A DNA stretch of 64,000 nucleotides from Pseudogemmobacter humi (GTDB taxonomy: Bacteria > Pseudomonadota > Alphaproteobacteria > Rhodobacterales > Rhodobacteraceae), in NCBI RefSeq assembly GCF_900609055.1, contig NZ_UXAW01000051.1, positions 1-64,000 on the forward strand, written 5' to 3'. Under the pieces are notes generated by a model that saw nothing but the letters and a program-made list of their open reading frames with translations, did not search any database and was not told the origin of the DNA. The position numbers were made by a program, and so were the translations under genes. Position 1 is the stretch's first letter, and each line of letters begins with the position of its first letter. Positions 8,706 through 18,026 of this stretch are shown one piece after another.

Positions 8706-9989
8706 ATGCTGGGCGAAGTGCTGATCCTGCTTGCGCTGATCGTGCTGAACGGCGTCTTCGCCATGTCCGAGCTCGCGGTGGTCTCCTCGCGCCCGGCACG
8801 GCTGAAAACGCTCGCGGTGAAAAGCCGCGGCGCGGCGCTGGCTTTGCGGCTGGCGGAAAATCCGGGCCGGTTCCTCTCCACCGTGCAGATCGGCATCACC
8901 GCCGTAGGCGTGCTGTCGGGCGCACTGGCCGGGGATACGCTTGGCGGACGGATCGCGGCCTGGCTGGTGGCCGAGGGGATGAGCCCCGCCTGGGCCGGGC
9001 GGATCGGCGTCGGCGGCGCGGTGGTCGCCATCACCTATGTCTCGCTGATCGTGGGCGAACTGGTGCCGAAACAGATCGCGCTGCGCAACCCCGAGGCCAT
9101 CGCCGCCCGCGTCGCCCCGATGATGGTGGCGCTGTCGGTCGCGGCGGCGCCCGTGGTGTGGTTTCTCGACCGTTCCGGCCGCGCCATGCTCTGGCTGCTG
9201 CGGCAGCGTGGCGAAAGCGAAAGCCGCGTGACCGAAGAAGAGGTCAACCTGCTCTTGTCCGAAGCGCAGCAGGGCGGCGTGATCGAAGAGGACGAGCGCG
9301 CGATGATCTCGGGCGTGATGCGGCTTTCGGACCGCACCGCCCGCGCGCTGATGACCCCGCGCAACGAGGTGGAATTCCTGCCCGCCGATACGCCGCCCGG
9401 CGACGCGCTGGAAGCGATCCGCCGCATCGGCAAAAGCCGGATCCCGGTCGCGGATGCGGCGGGCGATGTGCTGGGAATCCTTCGGCTGACCGATGTCTTC
9501 GCCGCGGTCTCAAGGGGCGAGGCGCCGGATCTGCGTGCGCTGCTCTGCCAGGTGCCGGTGATCTCGGACCGGATGGAGGCGCTGGATGTGGTTCGCGTGT
9601 TGCAACAATCGGGCGACCGTCTGGCGCTGGTCTATGACGAATACGGCAATTTCGAGGGGCTGATCACCATCGGCGACCTGCTGGAGGCGATCACCGGGGC
9701 CGAGGCCGCCTCTGACGCTGACGAGCCCGCCATCTTTGAGCGCGAGGACGGCAGCCTGCTGGTGGCGGGATGGATGCCGGCCGACGAATTCTGCGACCGG
9801 ATGGCGATCCCGCGCGAGACGGCAGGCGAATACGATACGGTGGCCGGGCTGGTGCTGCACCAGCTCGGCCATCTGGCAAGCCTTGGCGAGGTGTTCGAAT
9901 TGCCCGGCGCCCAGGGCCCGGGGCTGCGTTTCGAGGTGGTCGATCTCGATGGGATGCGGATCGACAAGGTGCTGGTGAACCGGGTCTGA
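8706..9989 (+). CDS. CNNM/CorC-type hemolysin-family transporter (DUF21, CBS pair, CorC_HlyC)
   Basis: 427 aa. Residues 1-190 are a DUF21 membrane domain (ILLALIVLNGVFAMSELAVVSSR at the start, GELVPKQIALRNPE further on). Residues about 200-330 form two CBS motifs (RTARALMTPRNEVEFLP; DRLALVYDEYGNFEGLITIGDLLEAI). Residues 345-427 are the CorC_HlyC domain (REDGSLLVAGWMPADEF, GEYDTVAGLVLHQLGHL). Family members export Mg2+ or Co2+ or respond to divalent metals; 'hemolysin' is historical. It sits 17 nt after DUF815, so it may belong to the tat transcript, and it is convergent with nlpD across repeat copy B. Confidence 0.93.
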   Translation: MLGEVLILLALIVLNGVFAMSELAVVSSRPARLKTLAVKSRGAALALRLAENPGRFLSTVQIGITAVGVLSGALAGDTLGGRIAAWLVAEGMSPAWAGRIGVGGAVVAITYVSLIVGELVPKQIALRNPEAIAARVAPMMVALSVAAAPVVWFLDRSGRAMLWLLRQRGESESRVTEEEVNLLLSEAQQGGVIEEDERAMISGVMRLSDRTARALMTPRNEVEFLPADTPPGDALEAIRRIGKSRIPVADAAGDVLGILRLTDVFAAVSRGEAPDLRALLCQVPVISDRMEALDVVRVLQQSGDRLALVYDEYGNFEGLITIGDLLEAITGAEAASDADEPAIFEREDGSLLVAGWMPADEFCDRMAIPRETAGEYDTVAGLVLHQLGHLASLGEVFELPGAQGPGLRFEVVDLDGMRIDKVLVNRV

Positions 9990-10053
9990 CACGGTGCCGG
10001 GGCGCTGCCTTCCGGCTGCGGCAGATATCAGAGGTCCGCGCCTTGCGGCACGG

Positions 10054-10173
10054 ATGCCTCCGGCGGGGATATTTAAAGACAGAAAATGATCAGAGCGGAA
10101 CTCGCCTCATTTTCTGTCCTTAAATATCCCGGGGGGTGAGGCCGAAGGCCGAGGGGGGCAGGGCCCCCCCTTC
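10054..10173. repeat. Intergenic repeat element, copy B (inverted relative to copy A)
   Basis: Arms at 10066-10088 and 10108-10130 form a 23-bp inverted repeat with one mismatch and a 19-nt loop. The right flank GGGTGAGGCCGAAGGCCGAG..GGGCAGGGCCC is the reverse complement of the left flank of the copy at 2901-3016, and the ATGCCTCCGGCGG flank likewise matches. Like copy A it lies between convergent genes (CorC-like and nlpD). Confidence 0.85.
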
Positions 10174-10233
10174 TGCGCTCTCAGCCAGACGAGCTTTCGG
10201 GAAACCAGGCGCCGTGCCGGACGGCCCGGCGGG

Positions 10234-11424
10234 TCATTGCAGGTAAGGCATCGGGTCGAGGCTGTCGACACCCTTCCTGATCTCGAAATGCAGGAACGAG
10301 GGATTGCCGCTGCGCACCACGCCGATCTGCTGGCCGCGGCTGACGCTGTCGCCTTTTTTCACCTTCAGCCCGTCGACGCCGGCATAGACCGTCATCAACC
10401 CGCCCGCGTGGCGGATCACCACGATCTGCACCTGTTCCGTGTCTTTGGTGATCGCCGCCACCGTGCCCGCATCCGCCGCCTTCACCGGCGTGCCGGGGGC
10501 GGCGCCGATATTCACGCCCTGGTTCGACTTCTTGTCGTAGCCGCGGATCACGCTGCCCGCGACCGGCATCGCCATTTTCGACGCCGAAGCTCCGGTTCGG
10601 GCCGCGCCCAGATCGGGCGAGGCGGGGGTGCCCGAGGGTTTCTGACCCGCCGGTTCGGTCTTTTCGTCCGGCAGGGGTTTCGAGGCCGAGGGCGGCGCGG
10701 GGGTGGCGCTGCCCGAACCGGGCGCGGCGGGTTTCGGCTCGGGGTTGGGCGCGGGGGCAGTGGCGACCGGGATGATCAGCGTCTGCCCCTCGCGGATCGC
10801 CATGTCGGAACCTAGCCCGTTCCATTCCGCCAGCGCCTTCGCCGAGACGTTGTAGGAGCGCGCGATGATGAAGGCGGTCTCGCCGCGTTTCACCGTATGG
10901 CGGACCGGCTCCTTGCCGCCGCCGGGGGCGCTTGCGGCGGGCGCGCTGACCGGCGGCAGCGCGGTGGTCTCAACCCGGTCGAGCGCGCCGGTCGCGATGG
11001 CGGTGATATCGACCGGCCCGGTCGCTCCGGTCACCGGCTGCGGGGCGGCGCTGACCCGGGCGGGCAGCAGCAAAAGCTCGCCCTCGCGCAGGGGGTCGCC
11101 CGCTTGCAGCGCATTGGCCCGCGCCAGTTCGGAGGGGTTCAGGCCGAGGCGACCGGCCACGCTGGCCACCGTCTCGCCGCGGCGGGCCTGGGCCATCTGA
11201 TAGCCCGGGTAAGAAAGGACGCCGTTGCCGTCGGGCACCGGACGTGCGGCGGTGGCCTGGCGGGCCTCGTCGGCGGTGCCGCCGGGGCCGCCGCGCAGAT
11301 CCCAGTCGAAAGAGCCCGCGGGCATGTTGGAACAGGCCGCCAGCAGCGCCATCCCGCAAGAGGCCGTCAGAAGGCGCAGCCGCGCCCTGCCCTTTGCACT
11401 GGGGGTCTGAACTGTCAGGATCAT
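10234..11424 (-). CDS. nlpD: NlpD-like lipoprotein: two LysM domains and a degenerate LytM/M23 domain
   Basis: 396 aa. A lipobox LLAAC at about 27-31 predicts an outer-membrane lipoprotein. LysM domains bind peptidoglycan: one near 78-120 (ARRGETVASVAGRLGLNPSELARANAL), one near 170-215 (VKRGETAFIIARSYNVSAKALAEWN). After a Pro/Ala linker, the M23 domain covers 290-396. Its zinc ligands are lost: NQGVNIGAAPGTPV replaces the HxGxD-type site and YAGVD the YxHL site, while LHFEIR is kept. As in E. coli NlpD/EnvC this implies an amidase activator for septal peptidoglycan splitting rather than a hydrolase. It follows pcm by 64 bp in the surE-pcm-nlpD order. Confidence 0.9.
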   Translation of the reverse strand: MILTVQTPSAKGRARLRLLTASCGMALLAACSNMPAGSFDWDLRGGPGGTADEARQATAARPVPDGNGVLSYPGYQMAQARRGETVASVAGRLGLNPSELARANALQAGDPLREGELLLLPARVSAAPQPVTGATGPVDITAIATGALDRVETTALPPVSAPAASAPGGGKEPVRHTVKRGETAFIIARSYNVSAKALAEWNGLGSDMAIREGQTLIIPVATAPAPNPEPKPAAPGSGSATPAPPSASKPLPDEKTEPAGQKPSGTPASPDLGAARTGASASKMAMPVAGSVIRGYDKKSNQGVNIGAAPGTPVKAADAGTVAAITKDTEQVQIVVIRHAGGLMTVYAGVDGLKVKKGDSVSRGQQIGVVRSGNPSFLHFEIRKGVDSLDPMPYLQ

Positions 11425-11488
11425 GATTTACCGCCTCTTGCCTTCCCGCGTCCGGGTTGATGCCCCGGCTCTCTCGATGCGCGAAAGA

Positions 11489-12169
11489 CTACTCGCTCCC
11501 GAGCCCTTCGACCAGAGGCACGAAACGCACCGGGCGAAGTTCCTCGTAATCGAAGCCGGATTCGCCCCGTTTCACCCGGATCAGCTGCTGAACATGGTCG
11601 GATTGCCCGACCGGCAGCACCATGATGCCGCCGGGTTTCAGTTGCGCCAGCAAGGGCCCCGGCGGGTCTTCGGCGGCGGCGGTGACGAGGATGCGGTCGA
11701 AGGGCGCCTGATCGGGCAGGCCGAAAGATCCGTCGCCGGTCACGGCGGTCACGTTCACCAGACCCATCTCGCGGAAGATGCCGGATGCCTCGCGCACCAG
11801 CCGCCGCCAGCGGTCCACCGTATAGACCCTTCGTGCAAGCTGCGCGAGGATCGCCGCCTGGTAGCCCGAGCCGGTGCCGACCTCCAGCACGGTGTCGCGC
11901 GGACCCAGGTTCAGCGCCTGGGTCATCAGCCCCACCACCGAGGGCTGGCTGATGGTCTGGCCGCAGGCGATCGGCAGCGGCATGTCCTCATAGGCGCGGC
12001 TGGCGAAGACGCCTTTGACGAAACGGCCGCGGTCGACCCGCTCCATCGCGGTCAGCACCCGCGCATCGGTCACGCCATGCGAGCGGAGGGCGAAGAGAAA
12101 GCGCATCTTGCGTTCGGCAAGGCTGCCGGAGGCGTCGTCGTCGGTATCCTCCGGGGGCCGTGCGCTCAT
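11489..12169 (-). CDS. pcm: protein-L-isoaspartate O-methyltransferase
   Basis: 226 aa. It uses SAM to methylate isoaspartyl residues, starting repair of age-damaged proteins in the cytosol. Motifs: [14 protein letters not shown] before the SAM site, motif [57 protein letters not shown] and [12 protein letters not shown]. The start overlaps the surE stop by 4 nt (12166-12169), so translation is coupled to SurE as in the classical surE-pcm arrangement of Proteobacteria. Confidence 0.95.
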   Translation of the reverse strand: MSARPPEDTDDDASGSLAERKMRFLFALRSHGVTDARVLTAMERVDRGRFVKGVFASRAYEDMPLPIACGQTISQPSVVGLMTQALNLGPRDTVLEVGTGSGYQAAILAQLARRVYTVDRWRRLVREASGIFREMGLVNVTAVTGDGSFGLPDQAPFDRILVTAAAEDPPGPLLAQLKPGGIMVLPVGQSDHVQQLIRVKRGESGFDYEELRPVRFVPLVEGLGSE

Positions 12170-12951
12170 CCGATGCGGCCCGCCAGATCTTCAAGCAGGT
12201 CGTGGGCGGTCAGGTCGGCCCGTAAGGGCGTGACCGAGATATGGCCGTCAAGGTTTACCGCAACATCGGTGCCGGGCAGGGTGGGGGTGTGCTGCGGCCC
12301 GCCCTTGATCCACAGGAACCGCCGCCCGTTGGGCGAGACCTGGGCCTCGGCGGTGAACGAGGTGTCGCGCCGGAAGCCCTGGGCTGCGATCCGCATCGGT
12401 TTGGACTCGGCGGCGGAAAGCGGCGGGAAATTCACGTTGTAGAACACCCGGTAATCGCTGTTGGTCCAGATGCCGCTGTCGAGCAGTTTCCTGACCACCG
12501 AGGCGCCATGAGTGCGGGCGCAGTCGAACGGATCGGCAAGGCTGTCGGTCGCCGGCCCCATATATTGCGACATGGCGATGGCCGGGATGCCCTGGAGCGC
12601 CGCCTCCATCGCGCCGCCGACGGTGCCGGAATAGCAGATGTTCTCGGCGGCGTTGTTGCCGCGGTTCACGCCCGAGAGCACGAGGTCAGGCTTGGCGCCA
12701 TAGAGCACGTCGTAGATCGCGGCGAGGACGCAATCGGCGGGGCTGCCCTCGGCCGCGTAGCTGCGCGGGCCGAGCCGGGCAATGGCGGTCGGGTTGTTGT
12801 AGCTGATGCAATGGCCGACGCCCGATTGCTCGAAGGCGGGGGCCACGGTCCAGACCTCGCCCGAAGGCCCGGCGATGGTGGTGGCGATTTCGTGCAGCAC
12901 CGCAAGCCCGGGGGCGTTGATGCCGTCGTCGTTGGTGATGAGAATGCGCAT
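12166..12951 (-). CDS. surE: 5'/3'-nucleotidase SurE
   Basis: 261 aa. SurE dephosphorylates nucleoside 5'- and 3'-monophosphates and short polyphosphates and helps survival in stationary phase. The N-terminal metal site [16 protein letters not shown] is diagnostic; Ser/Asn ligands appear in [14 protein letters not shown] and [28 protein letters not shown]. The C-terminal part (ITPL-type [18 protein letters not shown]) is also typical. It is first in surE-pcm-nlpD. About 240 bp separate it from the pstS stop; that gap holds the pstS terminator and a decayed copy of the GGATATT repeat motif near 13090-13113. Confidence 0.96.
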   Translation of the reverse strand: MRILITNDDGINAPGLAVLHEIATTIAGPSGEVWTVAPAFEQSGVGHCISYNNPTAIARLGPRSYAAEGSPADCVLAAIYDVLYGAKPDLVLSGVNRGNNAAENICYSGTVGGAMEAALQGIPAIAMSQYMGPATDSLADPFDCARTHGASVVRKLLDSGIWTNSDYRVFYNVNFPPLSAAESKPMRIAAQGFRRDTSFTAEAQVSPNGRRFLWIKGGPQHTPTLPGTDVAVNLDGHISVTPLRADLTAHDLLEDLAGRIG

Positions 12952-13126
12952 GATGTCCTCTGGCTGATGTCCTGATTAGACGAGGCCCGGCTCTGCTTCA
13001 AGCGCCGCGCGGGTGGCGGGCCGGGCAAAGGGGCCCCGTCCCGCCCCGAAACGGCCCCGTCCATCGGTTTCCTGAACCGAAGGCCGACCCCGGATATTCG
13101 CAGACGGAAATGATCGGGGGGTGGGC

Positions 13127-13160
13127 AAAAGGAAAAGGCATCCGGGGGAAACCGGATGCC
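13127..13160 (-). terminator. Rho-independent terminator of pstS
   Basis: Downstream of pstS on the minus strand, arms 13152-13160 and 13137-13145 (GGCATCCGG/CCGGATGCC) form a perfect 9-bp stem with a 6-nt loop, followed on the transcript by TTTTCCTTTT. It lies 32 bp past the stop codon and indicates that pstS is transcribed alone on this side. Confidence 0.85.
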
Positions 13161-13191
13161 CTTCCTCGTGAAGTCTGCCGGTCCGTGCGGC

Positions 13192-14241
13192 TTATTGCAG
13201 CGGGCCCATCGGGGTTTCGGATTCGACCATGGCCTGGGTCGCGGCCAGTTCCGGGTCGGAGACGAGACCGTAATCGGCGAGCGGGCCGTCCGGGCCTGCA
13301 ATCTCGTCCGAGACGAAGAAGGCCACGAAGTCCTTCAGCCCGGGGATCACCCCGAAATGCGCCTTCTTGACGTAGATATAGAGCGGGCGCGAGATCGGAT
13401 ATTCGCCCGCGGCGATGGTTTCGACTGAGGGCACCACGCCGTCGATGGTGGCGACGCGCAGCTTTTCGGTGTTGTTCTGGTAGAACGACAGGCCGAACAC
13501 GCCGATCGCACTCTTGTCGGCGTCAAGACGCGCGAGGGTCTCGTTATAGTCGCCGTCGATATCGACCGACCGGCCATCGGTGCGCAGCTTCATGCATTCG
13601 CCCTCGGCGGCCTTCTTCTTCTCGGCCTCTTCGCCGGTCGCGGCGGCGAGGAACAGATCGTAAGCGCCGGTCGCCTTGCAGCCCTCGGTGATGACCTTGT
13701 GGTCGAACACTTCGCGGGTGCCGTGTTTGGTGCCCGGGATCATGGCGAGGATGTTCTGCGCCGGCAGATCGGCGCGGACCTCGTTCCAGGTCTTGTGCGG
13801 ATTGGCGGTCAGCGCGCCGTCCTTCGCCACCCGGGCGGCCAGCGCGCCATACCAGTCGGCGGGAGTGAAGGCGAATTCCGGCCCGTTCACCGCCGAGGCG
13901 AAGACGATCCCGTCATAGCCGATGCGGACTTCGAGGATCTCGGCCACGCCGTTCGCGGCGCAGAGGTCGATGTCCGACTGCGAGATGCGCGACGAGGAAT
14001 TGGCGATGTCGATGGTGTTCTCGCCCACGCCCTCGCAAAGCTTCTTGCGCCCGCCGCCCGAGCCGCCGCCTTCCACCACCGGGGTGGGCAGGTCGAAATT
14101 CTCGCCGAAGGCCTCGGCGACGATGGTGGCGTAGGGCAGCACGGTCGAAGAGCCGGAGATCTGGATCTGGTCGCGGGCCTCGGCCACGGTGGCGGCCGCC
14201 ACGAGCGCAAGCGCCGATACGGTGAATTTCACGGTGTTCAT
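13192..14241 (-). CDS. pstS: periplasmic phosphate-binding protein PstS
   Basis: 349 aa. A Sec signal peptide (residues 1-22, ending VAEA) precedes the mature start RDQIQISGSSTVLPYA, whose SGSST loop binds phosphate. Further PstS motifs: VVEGGGSGGGRKKLCEGVGENTIDIANSSSRI, IGYDGIVFA, and a C-terminal YPISRPLYIYVKKAH. It delivers phosphate to PstCAB. No pstC, pstA or pstB is in the window, and a terminator follows, so here it is a single-gene unit. A candidate PHO box lies about 85 bp upstream. Confidence 0.95.
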   Translation of the reverse strand: MNTVKFTVSALALVAAATVAEARDQIQISGSSTVLPYATIVAEAFGENFDLPTPVVEGGGSGGGRKKLCEGVGENTIDIANSSSRISQSDIDLCAANGVAEILEVRIGYDGIVFASAVNGPEFAFTPADWYGALAARVAKDGALTANPHKTWNEVRADLPAQNILAMIPGTKHGTREVFDHKVITEGCKATGAYDLFLAAATGEEAEKKKAAEGECMKLRTDGRSVDIDGDYNETLARLDADKSAIGVFGLSFYQNNTEKLRVATIDGVVPSVETIAAGEYPISRPLYIYVKKAHFGVIPGLKDFVAFFVSDEIAGPDGPLADYGLVSDPELAATQAMVESETPMGPLQ

Positions 14242-14325
14242 GGATCACTCCTGATTGTGCCAGCCGGAGAACCGGCTTTCATTCGCCGGAATATGCGCTT
14301 CGGGTAACGGTAATCCCGCGGTTTT

Positions 14326-14343
14326 GTAACAAGGCCATGACGT
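14326..14343 (-). promoter_or_regulatory. Candidate PHO box upstream of pstS
   Basis: On the minus strand ACGTCAT-GGCC-TTGTTAC has two 7-bp half-sites separated by 4 bp, resembling CTGTCAT-N4-CTGTCAT, with 5/7 and 4/7 matches. It ends about 85 bp before the pstS ATG. The match alone is weak; the position before a phosphate gene is what makes it plausible. The rest of the 14242-14604 gap holds a decayed repeat motif (14391-14416) and no gene. Confidence 0.4.
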
Positions 14344-14604
14344 TTGCGTTCCCGGAAAGGGCCGCGAAAGAAAGGCGCTGCCCTCGTCCCGGGATATCTG
14401 GGGGCAGATGAAAATGCAGAGGTTTTTCTTAGGCCGGGCAAGCGGTGATTTCCCGGCCAGGCGGGATCCGGGGCGCGGGTCGGGGCCACTCCGGCGAAAA
14501 CGCGCCGCCTTTTGGCGGGGTGGCCCGCAGGGGCGGTTTGCCCGGTGCCAGCCGGGAATGCGGCTGTTAGAAACACTCCGGCAATGATGTGAATGGAGTA
14601 TCAG

Positions 14605-14973
14605 ATGCGTAAATTCCTGGCTCTCGCCGCGGTTTCGACCGCCCTCGCGGCCCCCGCTCTGGCGCAGGATCTGGACGATACCCTGGCCGCCGCCCGCAAT
14701 CAGCTGGGCCTGCTGGAATACTGCCAGGCCGAGGGCCATATCGACGGCACCGCCGTCGAAACCCAGGCCGGCCTGCTGGCGCAACTGCCGCCCGCCACCG
14801 ATGCTGAAAAGGTGGATGCCGCCTATGAGAAGGGCAAGGCGGGCACGCTTTCGGCGATGGGGATCGAACAGAACCTGGCCGATGCCGCCACCACCCAGAA
14901 CACCAGCGTCGCCGAGATCTGCACTCAGATGGCTGTCGCGCTGGCGGCTGCCGCGGCTCAGACCGGCGGCTGA
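14605..14973 (+). CDS. small secreted protein, possibly of the 'pore-forming ESAT-6' annotated group
   Basis: 122 aa from MRKFLALAAVSTALAAPALAQ, a standard Sec signal peptide cleaved after Ala-Gln. An ATG four codons earlier was rejected because GGAGTATCAG forms the ribosome binding site for this one. The mature part is mainly helical and Ala-rich, with two Cys (LEYCQAEGHIDGTAV; VAEICTQMAVAL) that could form a disulfide. Homologues in Rhodobacteraceae carry the label 'pore-forming ESAT-6 family protein' in my recollection; I see nothing here that proves that function. It lies upstream of selO on the same strand with a 77-bp gap. Confidence 0.7.
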   Translation: MRKFLALAAVSTALAAPALAQDLDDTLAAARNQLGLLEYCQAEGHIDGTAVETQAGLLAQLPPATDAEKVDAAYEKGKAGTLSAMGIEQNLADAATTQNTSVAEICTQMAVALAAAAAQTGG

Positions 14974-15050
14974 TTGCGGCCTTTCGCGCGCGCAATGCTT
15001 GCCCGGCGGCCCCCGACGGGCCATATCTTCCGGGTCAGGGAGCGCGCGCG

Positions 15051-16493
15051 ATGACATTCCGGTTTGAACATTCCTGGCAGGCGGACCTGCCGGGCACCTT
15101 TCTGCCCCACCAGCCCGATCCGGCGCCCGCGCCTGCGCTCGCCGTGCTGAACGAGCCTCTGGCCGAAAGCCTGGGCCTCGACCCGGCCGCGCTGCGCGAA
15201 CATGGCGCGGCCTGGTTTTCCGGGGCTGAACTGCCGCCGGGCGCGCAGCCGGTGGCGCTGGCCTATGCGGGGCATCAGTTCGGCGGCTTTTCCCCCTCGC
15301 TGGGCGACGGGCGGGCGCATCTTCTGGGCGAGTTCCGCGGCCCGGACGGGCGGCTGTGGGACCTGCAACTGAAGGGCTCGGGCCGCACGCCGTTCTCGCG
15401 CGGGGCTGACGGCAAGGCGGCGCTCGGGCCGATGCTGCGGGAATATCTGATTTCCGAGGCGATGGCGGCGCTCGGCGTGCCGACGACGCGCGCTCTGGCG
15501 GTGGCGACGACCGGCGAAAAGGTGTTTCGCGACAGCGGTGCCCAGCGGGGAGCGCTGACCGGCGCGGTTCTGGCGCGGGTGGCTGCAAGCCATATCCGCG
15601 TCGGCAGCTTCCAGTTCCTTTCCTCCCGGGGCGAGACCGACAAGGTGCGCGCGCTCGCCGATTACGCGATCAGCCGCCACTACCCCGACCTGACGGAGGC
15701 CCCCGAGCCGTATCTGGCGTTCTTCGATGCGGTGGCGCAGCGCCAGGCCCGGCTGATCGCGCAATGGATGGGGCTCGGCTTCATCCATGGCGTGATGAAC
15801 ACCGACAATATGGCGATCTCGGGCGAGACCATCGACTACGGCCCCTGCGCCTTCATGGAGAGCTATGCCCCCGGCACGGTGTTTTCCTCGATCGACCGGC
15901 AGGGCCGCTATGCTTACGCCAATCAGCCGCTGATCCTCGGCTGGAACCTCGCGCGGCTGGCCGAGGCGATCCTGCCGCTGCTGGCGGCGGATCAGGAACA
16001 GGGCGTCGCGATTGCGAACGAACGGTTGTCCGGTATCGCAGGCCTCTACCGGCGCGAATGGCTGGCGGTGATGCGCGAAAAGCTCGCGCTGGCGGGCGAG
16101 GACGAGGGCGACGGCGCGCTGGCGGACGATCTGCTGGCGGCGATGCAGGGCGCGGACTGGACGCTGACCTTCCGCCGCCTTGCCGGGGCGGTGCAGGGTG
16201 ACCACCCGCCGCTGCGCGCGCTGTTTCAGGATTTCGCCGCGATGGAGGCCTGGCTGCCGCGCTGGCGCGCGAGGCTCGGGCCCGGGGCCGAAGAGCGGCT
16301 GCTGGCGGCGAACCCCGCGGTGATCCCGCGCAACCACCGGGTGGAAGAGGCCCTGAACGCGGCGGAAGCGGGCGACATGGCGCCGTTCCTCGCGGCTCTG
16401 GAAGCGGTGCGCGACCCCTTCACCCCGCGCGAGTCGTTCATGCTGCCCGCGCCCACCGGATTCGGCGGCTACGTCACTTATTGCGGGACGTAA
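15051..16493 (+). CDS. selO: protein adenylyltransferase SelO (YdiU/UPF0061)
   Basis: 480 aa pseudokinase-fold enzyme that transfers AMP from ATP to Ser/Thr/Tyr of proteins and is linked to redox homeostasis. Hallmarks: YAGHQFGGFSPSLGDGRA, LQLKGSGRTPFSRGADGKAAL, SEAMAALGVPTTRAL, GFIHGVMNTDNMAISGETIDYGPCAFME. The bacterial C-terminus usually carries a conserved Cys (selenocysteine in eukaryotes); here the protein ends YVTYCGT, so that Cys is present. A GGGAGCGCGCG sequence precedes the ATG. The next gene, opgC, starts about 285 bp downstream on the same strand; that gap contains no evident gene. Confidence 0.95.
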   Translation: MTFRFEHSWQADLPGTFLPHQPDPAPAPALAVLNEPLAESLGLDPAALREHGAAWFSGAELPPGAQPVALAYAGHQFGGFSPSLGDGRAHLLGEFRGPDGRLWDLQLKGSGRTPFSRGADGKAALGPMLREYLISEAMAALGVPTTRALAVATTGEKVFRDSGAQRGALTGAVLARVAASHIRVGSFQFLSSRGETDKVRALADYAISRHYPDLTEAPEPYLAFFDAVAQRQARLIAQWMGLGFIHGVMNTDNMAISGETIDYGPCAFMESYAPGTVFSSIDRQGRYAYANQPLILGWNLARLAEAILPLLAADQEQGVAIANERLSGIAGLYRREWLAVMREKLALAGEDEGDGALADDLLAAMQGADWTLTFRRLAGAVQGDHPPLRALFQDFAAMEAWLPRWRARLGPGAEERLLAANPAVIPRNHRVEEALNAAEAGDMAPFLAALEAVRDPFTPRESFMLPAPTGFGGYVTYCGT

Positions 16494-16778
16494 ATCGCCG
16501 CCCACCGGCCCTTTTCCCGGTCTTGCAGCGGCGGAATCGCGGCTGATCGGCGGAAAGCCGCACAATCCCTACCCCTTTGGCCGGGATTTCCCGCAGCCCG
16601 CGGTGATTTCAAACACTTGTCCATTGAAGCAAAGCCAAACCGGCAGTATCGAATCGCGCTCAGCCCCGGATGCTGCAACTGCAAAGTCGCCGCAGATTCG
16701 GGCTCAACCGCCAGGGGCGGGAACCAGCCGGCGCAAAGCCGGAAAGGCCCGTCACCAGCCAGTTTGCAGAGGCAGATT

Positions 16779-18026
16779 GTGAGCCACGAAACAGTGACCG
16801 TCAAACGGCGGGAGCGTGACCTGAGGCTGGATTTTTTCCGCGGTCTGGCGATGATCGTCATCCTCTTCGCCCATATCACCGACAATCCCTGGACGCTCTG
16901 GCTGCCGGGCCGGTTCGGCTTTTCGGATTCGACCGAGATCTTCGTGTTCTGTTCGGGCATGGCCTCGGCGCTGGCCTATGGGGTGATCTTTCACCGCGCG
17001 GGCTGGCTGACCGGGACGGGGCGCATCCTCTACCGGATCTGGCAGGTCTACTGGGTGCATCTGGGGATCTTCTTCGTGGCGCTGCTGTCGATGCTGGCGC
17101 TGAACATGACCGGCGCCTTCCCGCGCGACGAGGTGGGGGCGCTGAACCTCTACCCGTTCCTGCGCAACACGGGTTCGAATTTCTTCGGCCTGATGACGCT
17201 GACCTATGTGCCGAATTATTTCGACATCCTGCCGATGTATATCGTGCTGCTGGCGCTGGTGCCGTGCATGATCGCGCTGGCCAGGATCGACACCCGGCTG
17301 CCCCTGCTGGCCTCGCTGATGCTGTGGTTGCTGGGCACCTCGGGCAGTCTGTGGATCCCGGCCGAATGGTGGTTCGTCAACGGCTCGACGCGGCCCTGGT
17401 TCTTCAACCCCTTCGCCTGGCAACTGGTGTTCTTCACCGGCTTCGCGCTGATGTCGGGCTGGCTGCCCGCGCCGCCTCTGCGCCGCGATCTGGTCTGGCT
17501 GGCGGTGGGGATCCTGATCGCGACGGTGCCTTTCGCCTGGTATGTGACCATCGGCCGGTCGGAATTCCTTCAGACCTGGCGGCGCGAATGGCTGCCGCTT
17601 TACGACAAGACCGGCTTCGGCCTGTTGCGCTACGTGCATTTCCTTGCGCTGGCCTATCTGGCCTGGACGCTTGCCGGGCCAGCGGGCGCGCGGCTGAAGC
17701 AGTTCGCCGCCCATTGGCCGCGCGCAGCCGGGATGGTGATCGACATCGGCAAGCAGTCGCTGGCGGTTTTTGCGGTTTCGATGGTGCTGGCGCGGGTGCT
17801 GGGGGCGGTGCTGAAACTGCTGGGGCCGGGCTGGATCGTCACGCCCGCCATCAATCTGACCGGGCTTTTCCTGATCTGGGCCACCGCGCGGCTGGTGGGC
17901 TGGGTCAAGGGGCAAAGCTGGAAGAAACATCTGGACACGCCCCGGGCCCCGGCAGAGCTGCCGGCCGCCGGGGTGGTTATCGGCGAGACCGGGCCGCTGG
18001 CTCCGGTGCAAGGGGTTAAACCATGA
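16779..18026 (+). CDS. opgC: OpgC-like integral membrane acyl/succinyltransferase for periplasmic glucans
   Basis: 415 aa when started at the GTG at 16779, which lies just before the conserved region RRERDLRLDFFRGLAMIVILFAHI; an ATG at 16617 would add 54 poorly conserved residues. About ten hydrophobic helices follow. The DFFRG start and PxxLW pattern match the OpgC domain (acyltransferase 3-like), which adds succinyl groups to osmoregulated periplasmic glucans. The stop overlaps the opgG start (ATGA at 18023), so opgC-opgG-opgH form one operon, which supports the glucan role. Confidence 0.88.
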   Translation: MSHETVTVKRRERDLRLDFFRGLAMIVILFAHITDNPWTLWLPGRFGFSDSTEIFVFCSGMASALAYGVIFHRAGWLTGTGRILYRIWQVYWVHLGIFFVALLSMLALNMTGAFPRDEVGALNLYPFLRNTGSNFFGLMTLTYVPNYFDILPMYIVLLALVPCMIALARIDTRLPLLASLMLWLLGTSGSLWIPAEWWFVNGSTRPWFFNPFAWQLVFFTGFALMSGWLPAPPLRRDLVWLAVGILIATVPFAWYVTIGRSEFLQTWRREWLPLYDKTGFGLLRYVHFLALAYLAWTLAGPAGARLKQFAAHWPRAAGMVIDIGKQSLAVFAVSMVLARVLGAVLKLLGPGWIVTPAINLTGLFLIWATARLVGWVKGQSWKKHLDTPRAPAELPAAGVVIGETGPLAPVQGVKP